Part shown: positions 40,906-49,698 of the stretch, piece after piece | How the letters are laid out: each line of letters begins with the position of its first letter | How positions within the stretch are numbered: the first letter of the stretch is position 1 | Source: Alloascoidea africana | Lineage: Eukaryota; Ascomycota; Alloascoideomycetes; Alloascoideales; Alloascoideaceae | Assembly (NCBI GenBank): GCA_030581615.1 | Contig: JAKTTT010000040.1 | Location: 147,971 to 211,970 of the forward strand | DNA: 64,000 nucleotides | Reading direction: 5' to 3' | Translations under genes and position numbers: made by a program | Notes under the pieces: model-generated | Seen by the model: only the letters and a program-made list of their open reading frames with translations | Databases searched by the model: none | Told to the model about the DNA's origin: nothing

Positions 40906-43012
40906 ATGATGATGAGTACGGATAATGAGGAGGGGAGGATTACTGGTGAGCCCAAGCGAAGTCATAATGAGCTCGAGATGACGAGAGACAATACAGAGGA
41001 AGATGATAAGAAGATTCGAGATGGTAAAGGGTTTCGAGTGAAACGACGATATTTGAATCAAAAGCTTCTTTTAGAAACCGGGGAATTTGCAACTAACAAA
41101 GATCATGCTATATCTGATGGTGATAGAGAAGGGGTGAGGCAAATGGCTATTTTGGAAGAGATGAGTGAAGGAGCAAACTACGTTTTGGACGGTAAATTGA
41201 GGAAAGTTACTCCGTATAGCTATACCTATATGACATATTGCAAGTTGAGATGGCGGGATCGGAAACTTGTGGATATTTTCACGAATGAGTTTAGGGATCG
41301 GGAGAAAGAGTACTATGTAAGAGAGAAAGAAAAAACAAACAAACTTGAATACAGTGGAGATTTGAAAGACTAATCAAAGGTTTACAGAGGGATAAGATAG
41401 CGAAGGGACTTGTATTTCTAAATGGGAAACCTGCGAATTTGGAATCGATTGTACGAAATGGAGATTTGATAATGCACAAGGCCCATCGACACGAGCCTGC
41501 GGTTTCCGGTGAAGAGATCCGGATTGTATATGAGGATGAAAATATACTGGCGATTGATAAGCCGAGTGGGATTCCAGTTCATCCTACTGGGAGATACCGG
41601 TACAATTCAGTGACGATGATTTTGAAGCACGAAATGGGGATACATGCTCATCGTAAGTATGGGAACAGCCCTGGCAGCTGTGATTTTTGAGTTTTTTGTT
41701 TTCAACAAATCTGATTCCGAAGTTTCAGCAATTTCGGAATATGGGGGTGTTGTGTACACACTTGACACTAACACCCAACATCTACATCTACAGCGTGTAA
41801 TCGTCTTGATAGGCTCACTAGCGGACTCATGTTTCTTGGAAAGACGGCGAAAGCAGCGGAGGAAATGGGGGCCAAGCTGCGAGGGCGGGAGGTACGAAAG
41901 GAATACATTGCGAGGGTGGTTGGAGAGTTCCCACTGTAAGTAATGGCATAAGTTGAGATGAAGAGAATGTTCATTTGTGCTAACGATACGATACGATGGG
42001 GGTTAGAGATGAGATTGTGTGTGAGCAGCCGGTTAAAACGGTGGCGCCCAAGCTGGCGCTCAACAGGGTCGCGGCGGATGGACGAGAGTCCAAGACGGTG
42101 TTCAGCCGGATCAGCTACGACGGAGAGACGAGCATCGTCAAGTGCAAGCCGCTGACGGGGCGCACGCACCAGATCCGAGTGCATTTGCAGTATCTGGGGT
42201 TCCCGATCGCGAACGACCCCATTTACTCGAACCCCGAGATCTGGGGGCCGGAGCTGGGGAAACACGGTGCGGGCGAGGACGACGAGATCATCGCGAAGCT
42301 GGACCGGGTGGGCAAGGACCAGGTGTCGCGGTCGTGGGTAGATGCGAGAGCGAGAGCGAGAGCAGAGGCTGTCCCAGCAGCTGTCCCAGAGGGAGAGATG
42401 CTCACAGGCGCACAGTGCCCGCAGTGCCAGACTCCGTTGTACTCGGACCCCGGCGAGCACGAGCTGGGGCTGTGGCTGCACTGCCACCGGTACGAGGCCC
42501 AGGACGGGACGTGGAGCCACCGCACGCAGCTGCCGCGGTGGGCCGTGCTGGCTCGCGACCGGGCGCTGATGGAACGGGCGCTGGCCGAGGCGCTGCGGTG
42601 CGAGCCCACGGCCGCGGCGTTCAGCGTGGGCGCGGTGCTGGCGGACGGCCGGACGGGCTCCGTGCTGGCGACGGGCCACTCGCGCGAGCTGACGGGTAAC
42701 ACGCACGCGGAGCAGTGCGCGCTGGAAAAGCTGTTTGCGGGCCGGGGCCGGCGGGACGTGGACGAGGGCACGGTGCTGTACACGACGATGGAGCCGTGCT
42801 CGCACCGACTCAGCGGGAACCGGCCGTGCGTGGACCGCATTCTGGCCACCCGCATCCGCACGTGCTTCGTGGGCGTGCTGGAGCCGGACACCTTCGTCAA
42901 GCACAACGAGGGCTTTGCCCGCCTGGACGCCGCGGGCATCCACTACGTGCACGTCCCGGGCCTGGAGCAGCGCTGTCTCGCGGCGGCGCGTAAGGGCCAT
43001 CCGGATTCATAG
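40906..43012 (+). CDS. RIB2: Rib2: tRNA pseudouridine synthase / DRAP deaminase fusion
   Basis: Four exons: 40906-41316, 41388-41652, 41794-41935 and 42007-43012, with introns of 71, 141 and 71 nt. The product is 607 residues (591 in S. cerevisiae). The N-terminal RluA-type pseudouridine synthase has [34 protein letters not shown], the catalytic [12 protein letters not shown] (Asp in RLDR), and [19 protein letters not shown]. The C-terminal deaminase has the zinc motifs [10 protein letters not shown] and [14 protein letters not shown]; it acts on the pyrimidine intermediate of riboflavin synthesis. The synthase half modifies U32 of tRNA in yeast. Exons 1-3 are AT-rich, whereas exon 4 is extremely GC-rich, which also creates long antisense open frames. 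Confidence 0.93.
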
Positions 43013-43015
43013 TGT

Positions 43016-43062
43016 AGGGTTAGTGTTAGTGTTAGTGTTAGTGTTAGTGCTGCTGTTAGTGC
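43016..43062. repeat. (GTTAGT)n hexanucleotide repeat after RIB2
   Basis: About five GTTAGT units, beginning GTAGGGTTAGT and continuing into GCTGCTGTTAGT, immediately after the RIB2 stop codon. Confidence 0.9.
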
Positions 43063-43113
43063 TGCTGTTGGCGCTGTCGGCCCGTGGCACAGAACCTGTT
43101 GCAACACCTTCCA

Positions 43114-43119
43114 CCACCA

Positions 43120-43151
<32 letters not shown>
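43114..43151. repeat. CA dinucleotide microsatellite
   Basis: About 15 CA units following CCACCACCA, upstream of the bHLH gene. Confidence 0.95.
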
Positions 43152-43207
43152 CCACCATCCTCTAACATCTCCAACCACCAGCTACCATCTGTTGCCACCC
43201 CAGGAGG

Positions 43208-44626
43208 ATGCGGCGAAGAAGAGAGTCCCATAACGCCGTGGAGCGACGGCGGCGCGACATCATGAACGACAAGATCGAGGAGCTGTCCGTGCTGATCCCA
43301 GAGTCCATCCTGCTGTCGCCCCCGCGGCTCTACTCGCTAGGCGGCGGCATTACATCACCAGTGTTGCCCCCATTCCATCCATCCAATCCCGGCACCAAGG
43401 GAGGTCGCCCCAATAAGGGCACCATTCTGATCAAGTCTGTCGAGTACATCAGACACCTCCAGTACACCATCGATGAGCAGAACCGCCGCGAGGTCGACCT
43501 CCAGGACACTCTTCGCTCCTTGGAGATGGCCCATGGATACCACCCAACAGAGTTTAGAACAACAACTGCAGCGAAGGCTCTCGCAGAGATTGGCCTGGGA
43601 AACGCAAACCTAGATACTGACGATGACGATGATGATGACGATGACGACGACGATGAAAATGAAAATGACAACGATAACGATAACGATAACAATGATGATG
43701 ACAACGATAATGATAATGATAATGATAATGATCACAACAACAACAACAACAATGCTGAAAAAGATGACCACAACCACTCCTCCTTCACAGCCCTCGCTTC
43801 AGACATCATCATGCCCAACCCCAACCCCACCGCTGTAATGGGCGACGAAGTACTCATGGGCCCTAATAACCAACCGCCAAAAACAGACCTCGTTTTCTCT
43901 TCTCCTCCTTATAACCCTCCATCCGTGGGGCCCACAAGTACAAGCCTGAGCACTGCCAGTAGCACCACTGGAGGTTCAGCCTCTGGTTCCGTGGGCGTTC
44001 CTGCCACCGGTGGAACGAGATCTCCCAGATCTCCACAATACCCTGTCTTTTCCCAACTAACCAGACAGAGCTTTTCCAGTCCTTCCGGACAGAACGTCCC
44101 CCCAATGGCAAGGCTGAGTACTTGTTCCTTACCACAGTCCTCTCCACTGAGTCCGCGACTTCACCAACAACCTCTCTCGCCTAACCCCAAGAAAGGTTTC
44201 GGAGAAGCTGTTGTCTCGTCTCGACAACCCGGTATTCGACAAACCGTACCTTTAATTCCAAACGATGCGTTTCTTCTAGATCAGTCCAAGTCTCAGGACC
44301 AAGGTTCCTTGGTCTACCCCCACACAGATACTCAGAATCAAAACCAAATGCAAATGCAGATGCAGATGCAAATGCAACAACAGCATTCTAATCTCCAATC
44401 ACAATACTTCCATCAGCATCAAATGATTCATGGACTCGATAATAACCAGTACCATTTCAATATGCCGTTTAACCAGAGCGACTATGCGCACCCCACATCG
44501 TTCCAGGATTTTGGTGTTCATCAGGGTGGTAATCCAAGTGGCACTGGAACTGGCACCGGAACTGGAACTGGAACTGGAACTGGAACTGGAACTGGTTCGG
44601 GTACTGGGAATCCCACTGTTCATTAA
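43208..44626 (+). CDS. bHLH transcription factor
   Basis: A 472-residue protein. The basic region RRESHNAVERRRRDIMNDKI carries the His, Glu and Arg of CACGTG-binding (class B) bHLH factors; helix 2 has NKGTILIKSVEYIRHLQ. The two helices are joined by a long loop of some 35 residues. Rtg3-type and MITF/Myc-like fungal factors have similar basic regions. The domain sits at the extreme N-terminus, which is unusual: fungal relatives normally have a long N-terminal part. A CTAAC and CAG-type acceptor lie just upstream (43161-43203), so an unseen 5' exon is possible. The rest is low complexity: an Asp/Asn run (43617-43755), Gln-Met repeats (about 44345-44375) and Gly-Thr repeats (44540-44598). Confidence 0.8.
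   Translation: MRRRRESHNAVERRRRDIMNDKIEELSVLIPESILLSPPRLYSLGGGITSPVLPPFHPSNPGTKGGRPNKGTILIKSVEYIRHLQYTIDEQNRREVDLQDTLRSLEMAHGYHPTEFRTTTAAKALAEIGLGNANLDTDDDDDDDDDDDDENENDNDNDNDNNDDDNDNDNDNDNDHNNNNNNAEKDDHNHSSFTALASDIIMPNPNPTAVMGDEVLMGPNNQPPKTDLVFSSPPYNPPSVGPTSTSLSTASSTTGGSASGSVGVPATGGTRSPRSPQYPVFSQLTRQSFSSPSGQNVPPMARLSTCSLPQSSPLSPRLHQQPLSPNPKKGFGEAVVSSRQPGIRQTVPLIPNDAFLLDQSKSQDQGSLVYPHTDTQNQNQMQMQMQMQMQQQHSNLQSQYFHQHQMIHGLDNNQYHFNMPFNQSDYAHPTSFQDFGVHQGGNPSGTGTGTGTGTGTGTGTGTGSGTGNPTVH
43617..43755 (+). repeat. Acidic Asp/Asn coding repeat in bHLH gene
   Basis: GATGAC, AATGAC/GATAAC and AACAAC units coding about 45 residues of Asp, Glu and Asn. Confidence 0.9.
44540..44598 (+). repeat. (GGAACT)n coding repeat, Gly-Thr dipeptides
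   Basis: About nine 6-bp units near the 3' end of the bHLH gene. Confidence 0.9.
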
Positions 44627-45460
44627 CGAGGCATCCTCGCGATGCTTGTATAGTACCAGTCGGCGTCTGTGCTGTTCAGTTTTCTGAGGAGCCGTTGAAC
44701 TCGGCAATTTCAAAGTCAAATTTCTCTTTTTTGATCATTTACCCTCATCATCATTATGATTATCACTAAGTTACCACTATTATTATTATTATTATTATTT
44801 TTATTTTTACTGCTACTTTTATGGTTCAAGAGTAACGTTTTTTCTGGAATTGCTTTTTCTTCCTCATCAATCTTATTGAATTCTTTCATCTTCATTGTCA
44901 TTGTCATTGTCATTGGTTTTCTTTTTTTGGCAATTCTTTATATGAATCATTTTGTATTTTCAAGTTTCTACACATCCATTACCTATAGTGTCGTCCATTT
45001 GCATTTGCATTTGCATTTTACACTTGCATTTGTATTTGCACCTTCACTTTCATTTTCACTTTCACTTTCCTTCCCTCTCAATTATGAAAATGATTTTTTT
45101 TTTATTCATTGTGACGTTTTTACACTCTATATTATTACTTTCCACTTTCCACTTTCCACTACTACTACTATATACTTGTTGTTCATTTGATTGAATTTTT
45201 GTACCTATATCTGGTAATACAAATTGTATGAGTAGGTCTAAAGATACTGAAAAAAAAAATAAAAAATTGCTTCCACTTTCTGATTACTCGTAATTTTAAA
45301 ACAATTTATGATATTTCTTGACATTTGTGATTGTTCGAGTACATAATAGACAAGATAAACTATTTACAACATCAATTGATGTTCTCTGGGAGAAGGAGGG
45401 GAAACTTGTGATTCACAAATCCCCGAAATCCATTATTTACTACCACCACCACCACCACTA
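44627..45460. other. Convergent intergenic region, bHLH gene / SDH5
   Basis: 830 bp of very AT-rich, simple sequence: TTATTATT runs (44776-44800), CATTGT units (44890-44915), TTTGCA units (44997-45020), TTTCAC units (45045-45070) and CACTTTC units (45139-45160). The long hydrophobic open frame across it (44756-45190) is a product of T-rich repeats. Confidence 0.7.
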
Positions 45461-45991
45461 CTACTGTTGTTCTTTATTATTCTTTATATCTTTCAACTCG
45501 GGCATTCTTAACACTTCTTTTTCTTTATTTTCACTCAAATCTTGTAATTTTAGCAACAGTTCACTTTTCGCCCATCTATCAGGGATCGGCGTAATATCAT
45601 AATTCTTCACCGCCCAATAGTAGATATCCCAGTCGGGAAGGTCCAACAATTCATCATATTCTTCCAATTCTTGTCGATTCATAGTTGAAAGATATCGATC
45701 TGCAAATCTAGAAAGTAGGAGATCGGATTCTAAAATCCCTCGCTTTCGTGATTGATATAAAAGTCGTGCACGTTTGTTTTCCGTTGGTTCATTGGGTCGT
45801 GGAATCGGCTTAATCTTGATCTCAATCTTGCCCCCCGATGTAACAGACTCTGTGGTTTTGCTTGTCTGTTCTTGCTGTTGATAAAACGTTGCGAATCCGC
45901 GTGTGGGGGTGGTGAGGAAACAACTGCTTCTTAAACCCACAGCACGTTTAATTACTGTTCGAATCGTACTATGCACAAGACCAGTCTGCAT
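45461..45991 (-). CDS. SDH5: Succinate dehydrogenase assembly factor 2 (Sdh5/Emi5)
   Basis: A 176-residue single-exon protein. Residues 1-40 are basic with a presequence look ([15 protein letters not shown], then PTRGFATFY). The core has [40 protein letters not shown] and [11 protein letters not shown], the hallmark sequence of SDHAF2/Sdh5. This matrix factor promotes covalent attachment of FAD to the succinate dehydrogenase flavoprotein Sdh1. The start is the first ATG. Confidence 0.93.
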   Translation of the reverse strand: MQTGLVHSTIRTVIKRAVGLRSSCFLTTPTRGFATFYQQQEQTSKTTESVTSGGKIEIKIKPIPRPNEPTENKRARLLYQSRKRGILESDLLLSRFADRYLSTMNRQELEEYDELLDLPDWDIYYWAVKNYDITPIPDRWAKSELLLKLQDLSENKEKEVLRMPELKDIKNNKEQQ

Positions 45992-46389
45992 TGATAAAGT
46001 GGAAATGGAAATGGAAATGGAAATGCTTTGGTTTGGTTTGGTTTGGTTTGGTTTGGTTAGCTTAGCTTAGCTTAGGTTTCGTTTCCGATGCTTGGATGAA
46101 TAATGAAAGATGAAAGGGATTGTGAATCCTTTCTCCCCATTTTTTTTGCTTCAATATCAAAGCCGGGTTACCTTCGATTACACCAACCGCCACCACCTTG
46201 CAAAGAAGACAAGGATAAAGACTAACTTAGTAGGCACAACAATATCTATGAAAGTATTCAATTGACAAGATTAAATGTATTAAAGCAAAAAAAAAAGAAA
46301 AGAAAATACGTATTAGGATAGATATGCTCTATGTTATAAATATTAAATATGCATTTTGGGAAAGGGGATGAGACGAGGAGATATCAAAA
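45992..46389. other. Intergenic region, BTS1 3' end / SDH5 promoter
   Basis: 398 bp between two minus-strand genes, with the tandem repeat cluster at 46000-46075 only about 10 bp upstream of the SDH5 start codon. Confidence 0.6.
46000..46075. repeat. Tandem repeats GGAAAT, TTTGG and TTAGC
   Basis: About four GGAAAT units, then about six GTTTG units, then about three CTTAG units, in direct succession. Confidence 0.9.
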
Positions 46390-47702
46390 TCAAACCTTTG
46401 ACATTTTTTCAACTATTGATTCCAAATGTGAAAAATCAACATTTGGGAATTTGGTTTTCAACCGGTTTACAATTTCATCCGTACATTGTTTATGTGAGGC
46501 GATTGCTTCAAGGGCATAATCGAAACTTTTCGTATGATGTTCCATATAATTCACAGCGTATTTTTTCAATGATTCATCTTGAGTTCTCTGTTTTAAAATG
46601 TCTACATAATATGTTAGTGTTTGTGCTTCAAAAGAGAGAGCATTTGTGTGTGTGTGTGTGTGTAATGGGAGGGGGGACTTACTTTGAAGTTCTCTTGATG
46701 ATGAATCGGCACGTATGGAATGAATTATAGGAAATGAATATTTTCCTTCTGTCAAATCTTCACAAAATCCCTTGTTTTTGGAATATTGTGGAGATTGAAG
46801 ATTAAGAAGGTCATCTTTAACTTGATATACTATTCCAAGTACGTTTGCCAGTGGTACCAAATCTGAAAAATCGCTTTATATCATCCATAGAATCCCAGTT
46901 AGTATACCCCCAAATGTTCATGTCCATGTCCATGTCCCTGGTTTTTCGAAAATAAAAGATACCTTGGTGAATCAGAAATTGCAATCATAAGCCTTGCCGC
47001 CATTCGGAAAAGTCCTCCAGTCTCTAATCCAAATGTTAGAAATTGATACCAAATCCCAAAACATTTGTTGGCAACATACTGTTCATAACCATCATGTAGT
47101 ACTCATCTTCCGTGGGACAGATCTGGCCATCTCGATAGTGCAGGTCCATTCCTTGTCCTCTGTGCAGATTCACCATCTCTTCACTGAAAATCTTGACCGC
47201 AGAGGCACAGTTCAAATCATTCACTTTCTGTAACGCCAGAAAGTAAACGTAATTCGCGGAATTGATCGTCTGCGGCACCCCGAACAGCATGTGAGCCGCT
47301 GGGGTGCCTCGTCGCAAAGTGGCGTTGTCCTCCACGTCATCTATCCTGTGATGGAGGAGGTCAGTGGAGTCAGTATTGGAAGAGCCCGCCTGTAAAGTAT
47401 ACAAAACAAGTGGGCCTCACAGTAAAGAAGCGGTATGGAGCATTTCGATCACAGTGCCAATCTGCTTCAGCTTGGTCTCGGGCAGCTGGATGATGTCGTT
47501 GAAAGCCTGGAGCAGCATCGATCTCAGCTCTTTGCCCGGATGCTTGCTCAGATAGGTGAAGGGCCCGGTGACAATCTGGTCCGAGGTGTTAGTTACAATC
47601 GGGAAGTGATCGCAAACATCAACATGCCTGCTCTTTGCTGCTGTCCCAGTTGTCGGTCTTGTAGATGATGTCGGTCGCTTGTGGACGTGGCGTCTCGCTC
47701 AT
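46390..47702 (-). CDS. BTS1: Geranylgeranyl diphosphate synthase
   Basis: Six exons: 47628-47702, 47421-47575, 47080-47345, 46963-47023, 46683-46873 and 46390-46601. Phases agree throughout and give 319 residues (335 in S. cerevisiae). The first intron (47576-47627) has a GCATGT donor, a GC-AG intron; the others are GT-AG, 56-89 nt. Motifs: the chain-length region [26 protein letters not shown] joined to the first Asp-rich motif [13 protein letters not shown], then [27 protein letters not shown], and the second Asp-rich site [10 protein letters not shown]. Bts1 makes C20 prenyl diphosphate for Rho/Rab prenylation. The last intron contains a CA/TG microsatellite (about 46646-46662). The gene shares a 164-bp divergent promoter with the derlin. 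Confidence 0.92.
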
Positions 47703-47866
47703 GGTCTCGCTGGTCTGGTGGGAAGGAAGCACAGGGAAAGAAGACGCAGATGGCCCTTCCTCTTCCCTTCCTCCACTCCATCCATCATCACCATCACCAC
47801 CACCACCACCACCAAGAGGCGCTTCCCAGGTCTCTACGCTCTCCGTGCAAACACACACCGCAACAA

Positions 47867-48679
47867 ATGGAGCACATTCCATTCGAATGGTTCACAGACG
47901 TGCCGCCCGTCACGAGGTACTGGGCCGCGTCCGTGTTGGTCTGCGCTGTTCTGGAGCACGCCGGTGCCGTTAGCGGCCAACAATTCCTTTACAACTATCA
48001 ACTTGTATTTCGGAAACAACAGTACTGGCGACTTTTAACATGTTTCCTCTATTTTGGCGAGCTGGATCTGGAACTGATATTCAAACTTTTCTTTATGTCA
48101 AACTATAGCCGGGGCTTGGAAGAACACTATAGCCTGATGAACAATGCCACGCCTACAGAGTATCTTTGGGTCCTTTTCATGAGCATGATTGCAATTCTCT
48201 CTTTTTCCACCGTTCTCATTCCCAATCGCTTGGTGTTGCTGGGGAATCAGTTATGCCATACTGTTCTATATTATTGGTCCCGGCAGAATTCACAGACGAG
48301 ATTATCGCTTTTTGGGGTCTTCACCGTAAGAGCACCCTATGTACCATGGGCATTTCTCCTTTTCAACCAGGCGATGAGCAGAGCACAGCAGTATGCTACC
48401 AGACCATGGTACGCGTCGGATGAAGCCATTGGTATCTACGTTGGGCATACTGTTTTCTTTTTGGAAGAAGTCTGGCCGAAACTGCATGGTGGGAAAAGAC
48501 CACTGAGCCCTCCTTGGAATTGGAACTGGCTTGGGTTTCTGAGGAGACAGGCAGATGATCAAGAGTTGGAAAACTTGAGACGCGAGAGAAACGACCTGAT
48601 TGAGGAACTGGCCAATGAAGCCATTCTGGCAAACTTGGCGCAGAATCAAATGGTTGATCCAGATGAGGAGGAAGGCTAG
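47867..48679 (+). CDS. Derlin (Der1/Dfm1 family ER membrane protein)
   Basis: A 270-residue protein starting MEHIPFEWFTDVPPVTRYWA. The derlin marks are clear: the WR motif in QQYWRLLTCFLYFG, then DLELIFKLFFMSNYSRGLEE, and the APYVPWAFLLFNQ helix with SDEAIGIYVGHTVFFLEEVWP. Derlins are rhomboid-like pseudoproteases that retrotranslocate ER proteins to the proteasome. The visible C-terminus is acidic and coiled-coil-like (ENLRRERNDLIEELANEA), without an obvious SHP box that would recruit Cdc48. I cannot decide between DER1 and DFM1. The frame is open upstream to 47681 but the ATG at 47867 begins the conserved part. Confidence 0.9.
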   Translation: MEHIPFEWFTDVPPVTRYWAASVLVCAVLEHAGAVSGQQFLYNYQLVFRKQQYWRLLTCFLYFGELDLELIFKLFFMSNYSRGLEEHYSLMNNATPTEYLWVLFMSMIAILSFSTVLIPNRLVLLGNQLCHTVLYYWSRQNSQTRLSLFGVFTVRAPYVPWAFLLFNQAMSRAQQYATRPWYASDEAIGIYVGHTVFFLEEVWPKLHGGKRPLSPPWNWNWLGFLRRQADDQELENLRRERNDLIEELANEAILANLAQNQMVDPDEEEG

Positions 48680-48924
48680 TGATTCTTTTACAACATATAG
48701 GTTAAAAAAGATTTTTAAAGTCGCATCATATATAATGTTAAAGAAAAAAAAAAAAATACATGGAATGGAATGCACGAAAAGATGCTTTAGTAACAAATGC
48801 TCTGATATAGACAGCCGTTTAAACAGTGATGATTAACAAGATTCAAAATATCTAGCGCCCTGCTAGAATTAATGCCCAAGATAAAAAGTGTAAAAATAAT
48901 TAGAAAAACTGAATTCTGGAGGCT

Positions 48925-49698
48925 TTAGTTCTGTTCAACAGAAACAGGAGCAGGCCAGTTGTAACGAGGATTTGGATTCTCCAGTTCATACAAGCTGGGA
49001 TCTGAAAACTCTTCTATAACGTATTCCAATCCCAAAGGTCTTAGGAAAAGATCCACGTCATCTTGACTTATCGATAGACCACCATCGATACTATCGCGTT
49101 TTGAATTGTTGCTTTTCCTTTTCCTTTTCGCACACCCAGCTAAAGATTCCAGTTGCTTTGGGGTTAATTTGACAAAAGTTGTGCTGGTGTTGTGGTAATT
49201 GGTCGTGTTGGAACTGAGACGAGACAGAGAAGCTGAAACAGAAGTGGACGATGATGTTTTATAACAAGGTTTGATGGTTTTCGAAAATCGTGACATTCTA
49301 TTAAGAATTTCTTTCCTCGATAGAACTGGCGATTCAACGTTTTTGCGAGGTCTGCCTCTTTTCCTTTTTGGAGGTGGTGGTTCCATATCCTCTTGTTTGC
49401 AAGTTTGTAAACCTTCACCATTTTGTTGAAAATTTTTACTCTTGGTGGACTTTTTATTTTCAAGTTTTACAACAACTGTAGTGGACGTCGCCGATCTCTT
49501 GCCTCTGGTCTCTCTTGTACTCTGGTTTGAAGCAGAGGAAGCAGAAACTGATGTAGATAGGGGGGACGGTGTATATGGCTTTGTTGAAATTTGTTGATAT
49601 GAAGAGGTTCGTGAATGACCACCCTGTTTGGTTGCATTTGTTGTGGACTGACAATCTGTCGGTGAATGGGCTCTTGTCCTGGATCTTGTTATAGCCAT
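48925..49698 (-). CDS. AT-hook protein of unknown function
   Basis: A 257-residue basic, Ser/Thr-rich protein. The only recognisable motif is an AT-hook, KRKRGRPRKN, at about residues 111-120, suggesting binding in the minor groove of AT-rich DNA. Further basic clusters (GCAKRKRKS near residue 190) look like nuclear localisation signals. The C-terminal 50 residues are acidic and could be a conserved segment (VDLFLRPLGLEYVIEEF). It may be a chromatin or cell-cycle protein; I do not recognise an orthologue. Confidence 0.7.
   Translation of the reverse strand: MAITRSRTRAHSPTDCQSTTNATKQGGHSRTSSYQQISTKPYTPSPLSTSVSASSASNQSTRETRGKRSATSTTVVVKLENKKSTKSKNFQQNGEGLQTCKQEDMEPPPPKRKRGRPRKNVESPVLSRKEILNRMSRFSKTIKPCYKTSSSTSVSASLSRLSSNTTNYHNTSTTFVKLTPKQLESLAGCAKRKRKSNNSKRDSIDGGLSISQDDVDLFLRPLGLEYVIEEFSDPSLYELENPNPRYNWPAPVSVEQN

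Noticed and set aside
41768-43000. 410-codon minus-strand ORF across RIB2 exons 3-4
   Set aside because: It is antisense to the strongly conserved RIB2 deaminase; GC-rich DNA has few stop codons, and the translation is Arg/Ala/His-rich noise.
44756-45190. 144-codon hydrophobic ORF
   Set aside because: Made of TTA, CATTGT, TTTGCA and TTTCAC repeats in T-rich 3' flanking DNA; no ATG at a sensible place and no membrane-protein character beyond the repeats.
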